Below, piece after piece: positions 32,101 through 43,150 of a stretch of 64,000 nt of DNA. Source of the stretch: Aptenodytes patagonicus (taxonomy: Eukaryota; Chordata; Aves; Sphenisciformes; Spheniscidae). Position numbers and translations under genes: made by a program. The notes under the pieces were generated by a model. It saw only the letters and a list, made by a program, of their open reading frames with translations. It searched no databases and was not told where the DNA came from. Location: assembly GCF_965638725.1 (NCBI RefSeq), contig NC_134951.1, positions 6,099,618-6,163,617 on the forward strand, written 5' to 3'. Position 1 is the stretch's first letter. Each line of letters begins with the position of its first letter.

Positions 32101-34500
32101 GCGCTGGTCATTGCAAAGGTGCCCAGATTCGCTCCCGAGGTAAGTGCTCGCATTCTGCTTCAGTGCCTTAGAAGATCACTTAGCTGACAACACAGTTCAG
32201 GGCTGGGCAGGGAATACCATGAAATTAGAGTTATAATTTGACCATAAATCAACTTCATGAAACTTAAGAAAAAACAGCTAGTCCCCTATATAGTATGCTA
32301 TACTTCCTTTCCCAGTTCTCCCATCAAGGGCAGCCCTGCTTTTTAAATTTTCTGTACCTAACAAAACCCATCTAAAATTCAGAATCTCTACTGGGGAAGT
32401 TTTGATTTGCTTCTCACTGAGTCTGAAAAATGAAAAAGAGATTTGAGCCATATTTGATACACAAACACCTGGACTTTGATTTTTAAAAATGAAGTACATA
32501 GATAATAAATCAGGCTATTAAAGCATTATACTTAAACATTAACAATATACAGATCTTTTGGTTTTACAGAGATTTTGCCTGTATTGTAGAGTGGCATATT
32601 TTCCATATTACATACACTTCAAAAGCATTTACAAGTGGATGTGGACCTGTTCTGCTCCTAATTTTTCACAGAGGAAGCTCACGTTATATTACATTATTGA
32701 CGTGCACTTCATTCTTCTGTTCAGAAATCTGCAATTAGCAGATGGGAATATATATTTTGCTATTTACTTTAAACATCAAGCAACTGAGCAAGTGAAAGCA
32801 AAAACTGAGGTGGAAGATGGTTATTAAAATACAGTTTCATTTTCCTATCAGGTTATTTTTTAAAGCTGAAAAAATGCTGATTATTGACATTTACCTTAAC
32901 GAGTCCCTTTCCAGCATGTTTACATTTTCTCCACCCGCTGAGAGACAAAACCCTCTTTTGTTTTACGCTGCTGTCCCTTTTGCATTCCCCTCTGCGATCC
33001 TCACCCTCCCCACAAACACACTTGCATAACGCTCTCCTGCCTCTTCCCCTCTTCCCAAATATTTTCCTTCAGCTTTCACGTGCTCCCCTCTCAGTTACTG
33101 GTGTTTTCTCCTGCTCCCCACATTCCTCTTCCCTTTTCCCGTTTTCCTGTGCCATGGGCTGTTGGAGGTGACCGTTTCCCAGAGGATGATTCACCTCTTC
33201 GTATTTGGGACAGAGGACTGAGCGCAGTCTCATTCCGTATGGAGCATCTGTGAGTGACAACCCAGGACAAGACAATGTCACCCTGGAGGCCAACTTAATT
33301 TAGGAATTTTTCGCAACTTTTTACAAATAAACCTAGTTTAATCTAGTGGAATATTTATGAGAGTTGGCGACACTGCCAGTGGCAGGAGTTCAGGGGAAGG
33401 CAAGCTCCTTAAAGTTTCCTAACCCCCAACTTAGTAATTAATTTGTGCCTCAGTGTATGTTACAGCTCATGTCTCATTTTGTTTATTCTTTTGTAATCCA
33501 CACTCCGCAGCAACAGCAATTCTCATAGCCACAGAAGTGTTTAAGCCTAGCTTTTAATCCTCTTCTTGGCCTTAGCTGTAGTTTATAAAATGAAACTGAT
33601 TATTAGGGTTTGAGTGTGGTAGAAGTTTTCAAGAACTCAAAGTCCATTCACTATCGGTTTAGATTGTCGTTTAAATTCTGTGCCAAACCTGCCTGTGATT
33701 TAACTCTTCTTGTCTTCACCGAACCTAATGCAGAGATGGACGTGGTCAGCTGAGCAAGGAGGGGACACGAGAACTGCAGCTATCAAGCCGTATTCTGTAC
33801 AACATTTCAAACCCTGAAGATACGTGTTTATGTCCTTTAAACTCACAAACAGTAAGTCAGAGAGAGAGATTTAAACTGTAGGATCTCATCATTTCCACCT
33901 CAGAACCTCTTTTGTTCAAACTGGCTAGCAGGATGGTGTTAGGGTTGTACGTATGCTTTAAACCGAATCAGCAAACTCTGTTCTCAGTTGCAATTGTGCC
34001 AGTGCTCCAGCCAGCGAGGAACCCAGTGCCTCAGGAGCTCCCACTGAAGCGATGAGAGCTAGGACTGCATCTGCAGGATTACCTACTGCCGGGCAAGTTA
34101 TCTTGGGGATGGACGTCTTTTGGCACGCTATACAGAGTGCTCCTCCAGAAAACAAATGCCCCGACAGCTTTCAGGGTAGAAGAGCTGTTACACCTCAGCA
34201 AGCAACAGCAAAAGTGCACAGTTCCTTTTGCTAAGACATTCCTTCACTTCTCATTGTGCTGTTTGTGATACGCAGAAGGCATCCTCCGCTGACTGCCACG
34301 TTCCCACCTAACCTCTTCAGACTAAGGCCGCTCGACTCCTTTTCGAGCTTGTGTTTTGAGGAGTTGGAACTACACCTCTGACAGAGCAAGGAACTGTAGA
34401 TGTCTATGAGACATTTTGATAGCAGCCGCTTTATCATCTTCTCCTGGCAATGAATATTTCTTACTACCCATATGGTTTTCTGTCTGTATTGCTGGAAAGC
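29190..34500. other. Intergenic region between MMUT and the opsin
   Basis: There is no supported gene. It contains MIR-like relics at about 31330-31370 and 31615-31725, a C/T-rich stretch near 32.9-33.15 kb and otherwise unassigned AT-rich DNA. The two genes converge here (MMUT plus, opsin minus). Confidence 0.6.
31615..31725 (-). repeat. MIR-like SINE, antisense
   Basis: The ordered blocks GATTTCCCCAAAGTCGCACA, GGTGGAACCCAGGTCTCCG and CATGCTCTTAACTGCTGG match the reverse complement of the tRNA-derived head and core of MIR. It is a good example of an ancient amniote SINE. Confidence 0.7.
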
Positions 34501-34516
34501 TACACTCTCAGCTGTA

Positions 34517-34522
34517 TTTATT
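34517..34522 (-). terminator. Candidate opsin polyadenylation signal
   Basis: AATAAA on the minus strand, 419 bp beyond the opsin stop codon. Another site could be used; support is positional only. Confidence 0.3.
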
Positions 34523-34940
34523 TGGTAACACTTTGTGTTCAACCTACTGTTTCCTCTGACGGCTGTTTTACTGATAGAGCCAAGGGTTTACGGATAGATT
34601 GCATTAAAAACTCAAAAGTATAAGAAAAAAAAACCAAAATATTAAATCCTCTTTTAATTATAGCTGTTTCCCTGAAAATAAGTTTAGTTTACATATTTTC
34701 ATGTTTAGTACATAAATCTATCTACTTCCTCTAAAGTGGAAATTCTTGAAAAAAATAGCAGGGTTTTTTTTTTGTTGTGTAGCTTAAAGACAATATTTGA
34801 GAGTTGCTTAAAAATATATACTTAAACCTCTGTATTTGACATAAGATATGCAGTGACAACCCCACGCGCTGCATTCCTACTCATTTGGACCCATGAGTGA
34901 GCCCAAGTTTCGACCTATGTTGTGAAACCATCGCTGCATT

Positions 34941-35288
34941 TCAGCGAGTGGCAGCTCCCTGGTTCTCCACCTCTGCAGCTGAAGAGAGACGTACATTATC
35001 TCTCCCACTCCACATCATCGACACAGGATTTTCAGCAGAGTTGCTGGTGCTGAAGAAATGAACTTGCCAGCCGCAGCAACACTGCAATTGTTTAATTTCG
35101 CGACGGAAAGTATTGCTGAAGATGTAGTAAATAAAAGGGTTATACGCTGTTGAAGATTTGGCAAACAGACAGGGCAGCAGTGTAACAATGGGCTGCAGGG
35201 AATCACTGGAGTTAAATATGGACCAGAAGCTGGCTGCTGCATACGGCGTCCACGAGCTCAGGAACCCGACCGAGATGAGCACAGCCAT
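34941..35288 (-). CDS. Opsin exon 4 (residues 234-348 and stop)
   Basis: Acceptor TTCCCTTTCAG; phase 0 start; 115 codons and a stop. It encodes TM6 (MAVLISVGFLSSWTPYAAAS), TM7 with the retinal lysine and NPFIY, helix 8 (NTFRREIKQLQCCC) and a Ser-rich cytoplasmic tail that could be phosphorylated. Confidence 0.93.
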   Translation of the reverse strand: MAVLISVGFLSSWTPYAAASFWSIFNSSDSLQPIVTLLPCLFAKSSTAYNPFIYYIFSNTFRREIKQLQCCCGWQVHFFSTSNSAENPVSMMWSGRDNVRLSSAAEVENQGAATR

Positions 35289-38200
35289 CTGAAAGGGAAA
35301 CAGGGCTTCAGTTCTCAGCTTGCACTGGCTGGGTCTGATAGGTGGGGTGTGGATGAAACCACACCTGAACCAGCTGAAATACCAGAACCTGTATGCTTGC
35401 TGTGTTGTGACATGAGCACAGGTAACACTGGACAGTGCATATATGCTTTTATTCCCACCTAGCAGATCTACACTGTGGGTTTCTTATGAGGCAGTTGTTG
35501 TTTTCACCTCCTTCCCTGACTCTGGCTGCAGTATGTCATGGGAGACACAACCCAACCAGAAAGTACAGTCTATCAATAGATTGGCCTCTAGAAAGGTTGG
35601 GTAAATTCTGCTTTTCCACAAGAAATGAGCAACTGAAGTGCTTATTTGACAAAATGTGACATTAAAGAATCCCGTTTCCATACAGAATTTCTGTGTGGCT
35701 CTCACTCAGAATAGCCACTCAGTCACTTAAAAATACCGAGGATGACGGAACAAGACCTTCACCCCAACTACAGCATGAATGGATTCAACAGCTATTCCAG
35801 CATGAATGGAAATCTGTATGTTCATGCAAATCATGGGTGCAACTGCCTAAAGAAGGTTTAACAAGCTGTGCCGTACCTACAATATATAATCCTGATCAAA
35901 CTACTGAAATGACAAGGTTTCCAGGAGCCCCCTGCTCCTCTGAGGAGTGTAGAGTATGGGTGAGACTGGAAACACATCTCCACCTTTGGTCAATACCAGA
36001 CAAAAGCAACGAAGGGTCATCATGAGCCATGCATGAGCAGAGCCAGTTCTCTGCAAGCTCCTGATTACCGCAGCCTCTTCTCATCACTGGGATAACTCAC
36101 CAATGTCAGCTTCTTCTCCAGTTTAGCTGCATTAGGGATCCTGTCAATATTCTGGATCTCTTGGTACGCTTTATGAACCTTCCAGGCAATTCCCAAGTAA
36201 CAGGCAACAATGGTCAGTGCAGGCAGGACTGTGCACAGGAGGAACATGCTCAGGATGAATGAAAAGCCGTTGGAGGAGTTGTGGAACTTGCTCCAGGCTA
36301 TTGTACAGGAGATGCCAAATGGCTCAGGACCATAGTAGCCCCAGCCTACCAAGGGCAGAATGGCCCAGAGCAAGGAGTAGAGCCAGATGAAAGTGATCAA
36401 GACACGAACAGTGTTCTTGGTGATTTTGTTACCTGCAACAAAGAGGAAGAGCAAGCATATATGGACCTCATCTCAGCAACATGGTTTTTGCCATAACTTC
36501 TCCAACAGAAGGATGGTGGCTACAAATACACCGGGGCTGCTGCTGCAGTTCCCTAACCTTTGGTCTTCTTGAGAAACGTAACAGAGAGTGTCCATGGATT
36601 GGGTGAGACCTGAGTGCAGCCCTCAGTGCTGACCTAAAGTTTGGTAAGTCAGGCAGTTTTACAAGATCAAGTTGACTCAAAACGTCCCAGCCCAGGAATG
36701 CCAGGAGAACACTCCTTCCTCACAAGTTTCAGTATCTCTGCTTGCACACAAATAGGAAGATAAAGCAGTCTGGTCCAGCAAAAAATTTGGGCTCTGCACC
36801 CTCAGGTAGTTTCACCTGGTATTACTGAGAAGTGAGAAGCCTCACTGTTTAATAAGGAATTTAATCAGATCCTTCTAGGAACATTAGAGTTTTGATATTG
36901 GACTAAAAGTTGAGGCTTCTTCCTACAGTTATTGAACTGATACTCCATGCCATATTCAGCAAAGCACCTCTCTGAACATAATAGCCCAAACGCACCACTA
37001 CAAGGTTACCAGAAATGCAATTACTTACTGTTAGATTTGGATGAATTGGTAACAAGGAATCGAATCACGGCCATGGCACACAGGGTCATCATGCTGCAGA
37101 CACCAAAAAGGAAACCCATCAGGGCATAATATACGCAGGACGCATCCCCTCCCAGCCAAGCGTGGTTCCAGGCGGATGCAATGGCCAGCGGATACATGCT
37201 GATTGCCATTCCAATATCTGCTACTGCCAAGTTGACTGTCAGCAGCTCCGGTGACTTCAGGAGGGAAGAGCGCTTCACAGCTGTAGCAAGGACGGCTGAA
37301 TTTCCAAGGATTGTCAGGATGGCTGGGAGAGAAGAATCAGCACAGACAATAATATCAAACAGTTAGCACACCTGTGAAATGCTTATACATACAAAGGATG
37401 TGAAAAATGCTGGTCGTTAGCCTGGGACTAAAGTCTAGAAGACAGGACAGACTGGGAGACCAGCCAGAATTCAGCATCTCCCAGGCCAACACAGTACTGT
37501 GCTGATGCTTTGAAAACACACTGGTGTGTATCTGCTATGCCCTGCTATGAAACCTGGTTCTTCTGCTGGCGAGGAAACTTGTTCTCTTAGATAGCAGATA
37601 GGAAATACCACCTGGATGGCCTCACCACAGCATCCGCTGTTTTGCTTCAGCCAGCTCTTGGGTTTCAATTCCCGCCTCCCTGCTAGAGAGGGATTTCCCA
37701 GTCAGGCTGTTTCTACTATGGACCTGCTAGAGCAAAGAGCGCTTCAGATTTCTGTTCACATCCTCCTGTAGTGCTGGCCAGCCTTACTGACTGGGGGGAA
37801 TTTTGTCATACGAATAGTAGACCATATCTTGCCCCTTCCTATCACCACACTATAGCTCTTCACTTCCATGTCACACCCCCCTCTCCATGCACTATATCCC
37901 ACCTATTCCCCCGAGGCTCCTATCATGTGAATAGCCCACACCCATTCACTCCACTCTCTTACGGTATCTTGCACGGCATACTATATCAAGTAAAAATCAC
38001 TATGTGCCACCTTTCAGACACCCACACTATTCTGGTGGTCTCTGAGTGCAGTGAGACAGACCATAGCAATTGTTTAGCCAGAGACATGCAACAGACGACA
38101 GATTGCTTTGCCAAATGACCTGTCGGACATACGTTATTCAGACACGCCATAGGGCTTCAAAGCATTCATGACAACAGTGTCAAAAGTACACGTAGCAAAC

Positions 38201-40380
38201 AACTCATTTTCTCTTTTCTTTCAAGTGAACATTATGCTGGAGCTACATTTTGATCAAAGGTTTTCCTGAGAAGGTGGCCTTTAAAGTCAGAAGTGAAGTA
38301 GGGAAACAGAAAAAGATTCTGTCATGTTCCCTTGTCGCTGTGAAAGCAGAAAGGCTGCATTTGCTCACAGATACCCCACAATAAAGTGCCCACAGAGGAA
38401 TTAATAAAGGCACATGCAAAAAAATGGAATAAATACATTGGCATAAATCCAAGGATGGGCAGAGATGCCAAGAGAAAGCCTTAAACAGAATAGAGGTACA
38501 AATCTGAGACCCCACATCCCTCATTCATTCACTTTCTAACCACACACGTTCTCTTGGCACCTCTGGATATGCTTGAAGGGTTCCCTGAGCTCTTGAGAGT
38601 TGTATGTCGGCACACACAGAGATGCCCACGGTGGCTTGGCACGGGACCGCTTGCTGACAGAGAGCAACCTGTGGCGTGGTGGGAAGAGCACTCTCCTGCC
38701 AAATGACAGCTGCAGGGTGGGACATCCTCAGGCTTCAGGAGGAAAATGAACCCAGTTCACTTTCTTCTGTGAGAGCCCTAACCACTATGCAAGAGGTAGG
38801 AAGTAGCTCTTACTAACACCAGGGGTAGACACCCAGGCCCACCTTCTCTTTTACTTTGACAGATGCTATTCCCTTCCATCTCACTGCCTGTGAAGCTGCT
38901 GGATGGCACGGGACAAAGTGCAAGAGTGAGCTACTAATCAAACAGCAGAGAGGCTTGCGGTGAGTGCTGCAGCCCATGCCCTGGGCCTTGTGGTTTCCTA
39001 ATGAAAACATAATTTCAGGGGACAAACAGGCCTTGCTGCAGCCCCCAGTGAGGTGGCAAAGCTACGGATAAATACAACACAGATTCCAGTTAAACTCTCT
39101 GCTTCGTGTATGGGATGTAGTGAGCCTGGCTGCCACACGGGGCTCTTGATCCAATGCTGGAAGCTATGCCTAAAGCTTAGGTGCCTAAAAGCCCTTTAGG
39201 AGAGGTGTGAGACTGTAGCATGGTGGCAGAAGAGCAGTATCAGCAAGGGGAGCTCCAGCCTCCAGCCCTTTGTTGCTGCCCAGTCCCGTTACCTTAACTG
39301 CATCTGCGTATTTATGTTTGTGTGAGAAAGGAGCTGGCATCCTGACTTGGATTAAAAGAAAACCCCTTCGTTGTTTTGCAGAGAGTGATTTTTCTCACCC
39401 TGAGTTATACTCTCTGCTGTCAGCACAACTGAGGGGACAGCACAGGGCAGTGCAGTGCAGTGCAGGGAAAAGTGTGCAGGAACAGGGGTGAGATGTGAAA
39501 TGCTAAAGCCCCGCACTGCTGCCCAAAGCCTCTCTATTAAAGCACGTAAAAATATATGCTTGTTTTTCTTAAATGCATCTCAACCAGGGTTTTCAAATGA
39601 GCTGAAGGGAGGAAGGTACTCACATCTTAGCAAAATTCAGTTGGACTGCACACCTAAACCAATTCAGCTCCTCTCCAAATCTACACCGATAGTAAACAAA
39701 TCACCTGAGTACACGCAACAAACAGGCAAGGAAGAAAATGCTTAGCTAAAGCCATGCTGGAGCAGACTGGTACATATCCCCACTTGTATTTCATTGTAAA
39801 TCTGCCTTCAGCAGGGCAAACAGGCCATTATAAAAAACAGAAGTACTATTTGGAAACCCTTTGCTATTTGATACCAGTTTATCCTACCAAGACACAGCTG
39901 CTCTTCGTGTATAATGAACATCCCCCCTGCAAGGGTCAGACCAAAGTTGCTCTCCCCTGATCAGTCTCATGAAACGGGCTGCCTCATCTCTCAATCCACA
40001 GGGCTGAGATGCCAGGATAAGAGGTAGACAACTTATTTTGAATACTTGTGATGCCGCAGAGGCAAACTCACGCTGGCAAGTCTTCAGCATCAAAACAAAA
40101 GATTGCAAATCTGAGAGCAGAGATTAGTCCTGGCATCCAACCGACTCAAAGGCAATAAGCAGGAACCTGTGTGGAAACAGATTTTCTATCATTTCCCTCC
40201 AGCTTCCTCTGGAGCTGCCGGTGCTGACCACAGCACAGACAGGGCAGCCCTGGTGTGTCCGCTCCTAGGCTTGAAGCACACAAGCAGGCTGTGAAGGCAG
40301 AACTCACCTATGATCAGAAGAAAGACCCCAGCTCCATAATCCACTACCGGGTGGAGTTTGGAAATGTATTGCTCCTCCAT
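34941..40380 (-). CDS. Neuropsin (opsin-5)-group non-visual opsin, 4 exons, 348 aa
   Basis: The gene is read right to left: exons 40380-40308, 37322-37029, 36432-36101 and 35288-34941 join in frame to 348 codons, with GT-AG introns. It is a seven-helix light-sensing GPCR: NLAVADIG in TM2, Cys87 and Cys165 for the extracellular disulfide, SWTPY in TM6, and the retinal Schiff-base lysine Lys277 in FAKSSTAYNPFIYYIF, which includes NPxxY. Tyr90 occupies the usual counterion site and Glu159 (GPEPFGISC) matches opsin Glu181, both as in OPN5. A CCC cluster after helix 8 is a likely palmitoylation site. The N-terminus is very short (about 14 residues before TM1) with no glycosylation sequon. Instead of (E/D)RY the TM3 end reads IRF (111-113). 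It is clearly OPN5-like but too diverged to be OPN5 itself. Candidates are Opn5L2, Opn6 or another neuropsin class; Opn5L1 is disfavoured because its key Cys188 is Thr166 here. Confidence 0.9.
35289..36100 (-). other. Opsin intron 3
   Basis: The intron is 812 bp, GT-AG on the minus strand. I see no other feature. Confidence 0.8.
36101..36432 (-). CDS. Opsin exon 3 (residues 123-233)
   Basis: Acceptor TGTTGCAG; 332 nt; ends ACA TTG|GTGAGT in phase 0. It encodes TM4, extracellular loop 2 (VGWGYYGPEPFGISCTIAW), an NSS sequon (Asn174), TM5 and intracellular loop 3. Confidence 0.93.
36433..37028 (-). other. Opsin intron 2
   Basis: The intron is 596 bp, from a GTAAGTAA donor to a TTGCAG acceptor. 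Nothing else is recognised. Confidence 0.8.
37029..37322 (-). CDS. Opsin exon 2 (residues 25-123)
   Basis: Acceptor TCTCTCCCAG; 294 nt; ends AAC A|GTAAGT in phase 1. It encodes the end of TM1 (ILTILGNSAVLATAV, with the conserved GN), TM2, extracellular loop 1 and TM3 with Cys87, Tyr90 and the unusual VIRFLVT end. Confidence 0.93.
37323..40307 (-). other. Opsin intron 1 (3.0 kb)
   Basis: The intron starts with GTGAGT. It contains a probable antisense MIR-like relic at about 38710-38800 (AGCCCTAACCACTATGCAAG) and three GCAGT repeats at 39449-39464. No other gene is supported. Confidence 0.65.
38710..38800 (-). repeat. Probable MIR-like / tRNA-SINE relic, antisense
   Basis: GAGAGCCCTAACCACTATGC resembles the reverse complement of a SINE tRNA head (GCATAGTGGTTAGAGC). 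Upstream sequence is too worn to align by eye. Confidence 0.4.
40308..40380 (-). CDS. Opsin exon 1 (start codon, residues 1-24)
   Basis: The ATG at 40380 has A at -3 and G at +4, a strong context. 73 nt encode MEEQYISKLHPVVDYGAG and the start of TM1 (VFLLII), ending ATA G|GTGAGT in phase 1. A further upstream coding exon is possible but not needed. Confidence 0.85.
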
Positions 40381-42983
40381 TGTCCCTTGTGGAAGTGGGT
40401 GAAAGTTTTAAATCAAAGGCGAAGTGACTGTAGGGGCAAAGAGACCCTTCCTCATGGCTTGCCTGCTGCAGATGTGAGCCAGGCAGCTGGGTGCTGTCCT
40501 GCTTTTTCCTCTCTCCCTCCTTCCGTGTGGCAGGGGAGAAGCCTGAAGTGAGAGAAAGGCTCCCTCCCTGGGGAGACAGAGTGAAAGCTAGGCAGAGCCA
40601 CTGCCAGAGCGATCCCGCCTGCCTGGACGCCTGGCTGGCAGAGCATCTCCCCACCCACTCCCTCCTCTCACACTGCTCTGCTCCTTGGCTTGTCAAGCAA
40701 CTTCACAGTGCAAATCCCTTCAGACTGCCATTGCCGAGCAAAAACAATTGTCATTCAACCATCAGCAGCCTTGGGAAATAAATCCAGGCTGAGGGATCAG
40801 GCAGGGGAAGGAAGGTTGGGAGTTTTGTTTTCGAGCTTTATGGCTGCATATGGGAAACACAAGTTTGGGGTGGGGGGATCTCTGTGTTGAAGTATTAGAG
40901 GAAAGCTGTTTGCTGCAGGGGTTCAGAAGGGTCAAAGTCACACCACTGAAGGCAGGACTTTCAGAGCTGCTCCAGGGCAGAACTGGAGGATGCTCAGTCC
41001 AGTGTGCCCAGCTGCAGAGCACCACAGCAGAACCAAGCTCTGAGTTCACTCTGGTGACACTCCAGTGTTTTTACTTGGCAAGCAACCAGAGCAATGCCTC
41101 ACATCCAAGTTTACCTTCTCCTTATAATATTTGAGCCTAAAATCATCATAGTGCTCTCTCAGTCTTTATAAACAATGCTGTTTTGCTCCAGGCTCCAAAT
41201 ATGTGTTACAGGCTCATCTATCAATTTACATGCACGTGTCTTGATTTTGGTGCACGCAATTTACAGCTCTGTAGTTGCAATGCCATTAACTTGACTTTTA
41301 GCCTGGGCAACACCTAACCAGCACATTGAAGGGCTGATCTATTCTAAATTATTTAATTCCAGTACCTGGATATGCTAAACTGCATTAGCATCATTCGCTG
41401 CTTGGCCTATTTTACTCTGTTCAGACATAGGGAATTTTAAGGTCCCCAAGAGCATGTAGGCATCTCATGTGCAATCTAGGTGGAATTTAGGTGCTTAAGT
41501 ATAGCAGTACCACCCTAAATTCCAAAATCGTTTGGAATCTGAGAGACCTTAAAAGCTTTGCATTTCACCAGAAAGCAAAACTGGCCACGCACAGATACAC
41601 TGCCACCTCAGCTTTGCTGCATGTCTCTGTGCTTGTTCCCTGCTGAAGCTGTCTGGGATTTACACACCAGGGATCCCTGCACTGAAGACTTTGAGGAGTG
41701 TAATTCAGCAACCAAGAGCATGCAACACGACACATATAGCACAGGGCTCAGCAGCACTCACAGCCTTCTCGGGGCACATTTGTCCCAAAAGGTTAGCCAT
41801 GCTCCCTGAAATGGAGAAATTGGTTCCCTCCTCCGGTTTCAGAGACTTGAATACATGTTTATCCTGCAAGAGTGTTTTACTCTGCAGTTTATAGATGCAT
41901 TGGGATGAGGAAAATGCCATAACAGAAAGGCGCTTTCCTCTCCACTTGAAGCTGGATTGCACCACACCTAAGTCACAAGATTGGAGGGAGAGAAAACAAA
42001 TGGTATCTGACTCTCTATGATGCTGAAGGGAGCCCTTGCTCCAAAAGTTGTTAATATATTTTACAATGAACAGCTCTGGCATAAAGAAATATGCAGGGGT
42101 AATGGTGGTTCAGTATTGGCCACTAGCTACAGCTTCAAAGTTAACCAATCTTACAGAGGTGCTGCTCAGGGTATAGTTATCACTTCAGAGAAACCAAATC
42201 CCTGTATCTGGGACCATGGCCCCACATCAGGATTCCCCACTGTCAGCATGCTGGGTGTTACGAGTTTTGTTCTTACTAAATCTGCCTCCAGCACTGAATA
42301 GAGAACTTGGAAACCAAATTCAGCACTAATTCTGCTGTCACAGACACAAGCCTTATTTTTAAAAGAGACTGAGCGCTACTAAGAGTTAGGTGGCTTCCTT
42401 AGCCCACAGCAATGCTCTAGTTTCCAAGTCCTGCTGCCAGGAGCTGGATGTACGCAAGATATAGCGGAGGAGAGCAGAGAGGGAATGCCTGTTTTTCTAT
42501 CAGAGAATACACACTGTGTCTCCTAGTATTACCAGAGCGGAGGTTTAAGAGATGCTACAACCCAGTGATTCTCATCCTCAGAAACTATTTTCCTGTGCTA
42601 AACTACTTCTTGACTGAGGCTGGCTTATGTGTAGTCAGCTCAAGTATTTCTGAAAAATTCCCCCAACCCATCCCATGTTGCTCCAAAGTCAATAGGAGCA
42701 AAACAGAGTCCGCGTGTATTCATGGAATAGATGACTAGGAGATGGAACAGTCCACCAGTTCTTCTCCAGAGCTTACAAAATTCTAATTCAATGACAGAAA
42801 TTGCTGGTCTGAAAAATCTGAGCAGATAAGACAAAAAGGTTGCGAAGTTCCTGTTTAAACTGGACAGCTAGGAAGGCATGAGTTATGGGTAGAGGGAAGA
42901 CAAAACGAGCAGGAGGGACTTTGACTCTTATCTGGGTGAAGAGAGACTGATGTTCCAAACCTTGATCCAATGAAAAGAGCACA
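40381..42983. other. Upstream flank of the opsin, intergenic
   Basis: 40.4-41.1 kb is moderately GC-rich and presumably includes the opsin promoter and any 5' UTR; no TATA box or start site is evident. 41.1-43.0 kb is AT-rich with no supported gene. Confidence 0.5.
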
Positions 42984-43150
42984 CAGAATCACAGAATCAC
43001 TGAGGCTGGAAGGCACCTCTGAAGATCATCTAGTCCAAGCCCACTGCTCAGGACAGGATCAGCTACAGCAGGTTGCTCAAGGCTGTGTCCAGTTGGGTTT
43101 TGTGTATCTCTAAGGATGGAGACTCCACAGCAGGTGGAGCTCCTCTGTGG
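42984..43150 (-). mobile_element. CR1 LINE 3' fragment, antisense, old
   Basis: CACAGAATCACAGAATCACT tail, then GGCTGGAAGGCACCTCTG, GATCATCTAGTCCAAGCCC and TGTCCAGTTGGGTTTTGTG, all in the order of an antisense CR1 3' end. More diverged than the intronic MMUT copies. Confidence 0.85.
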
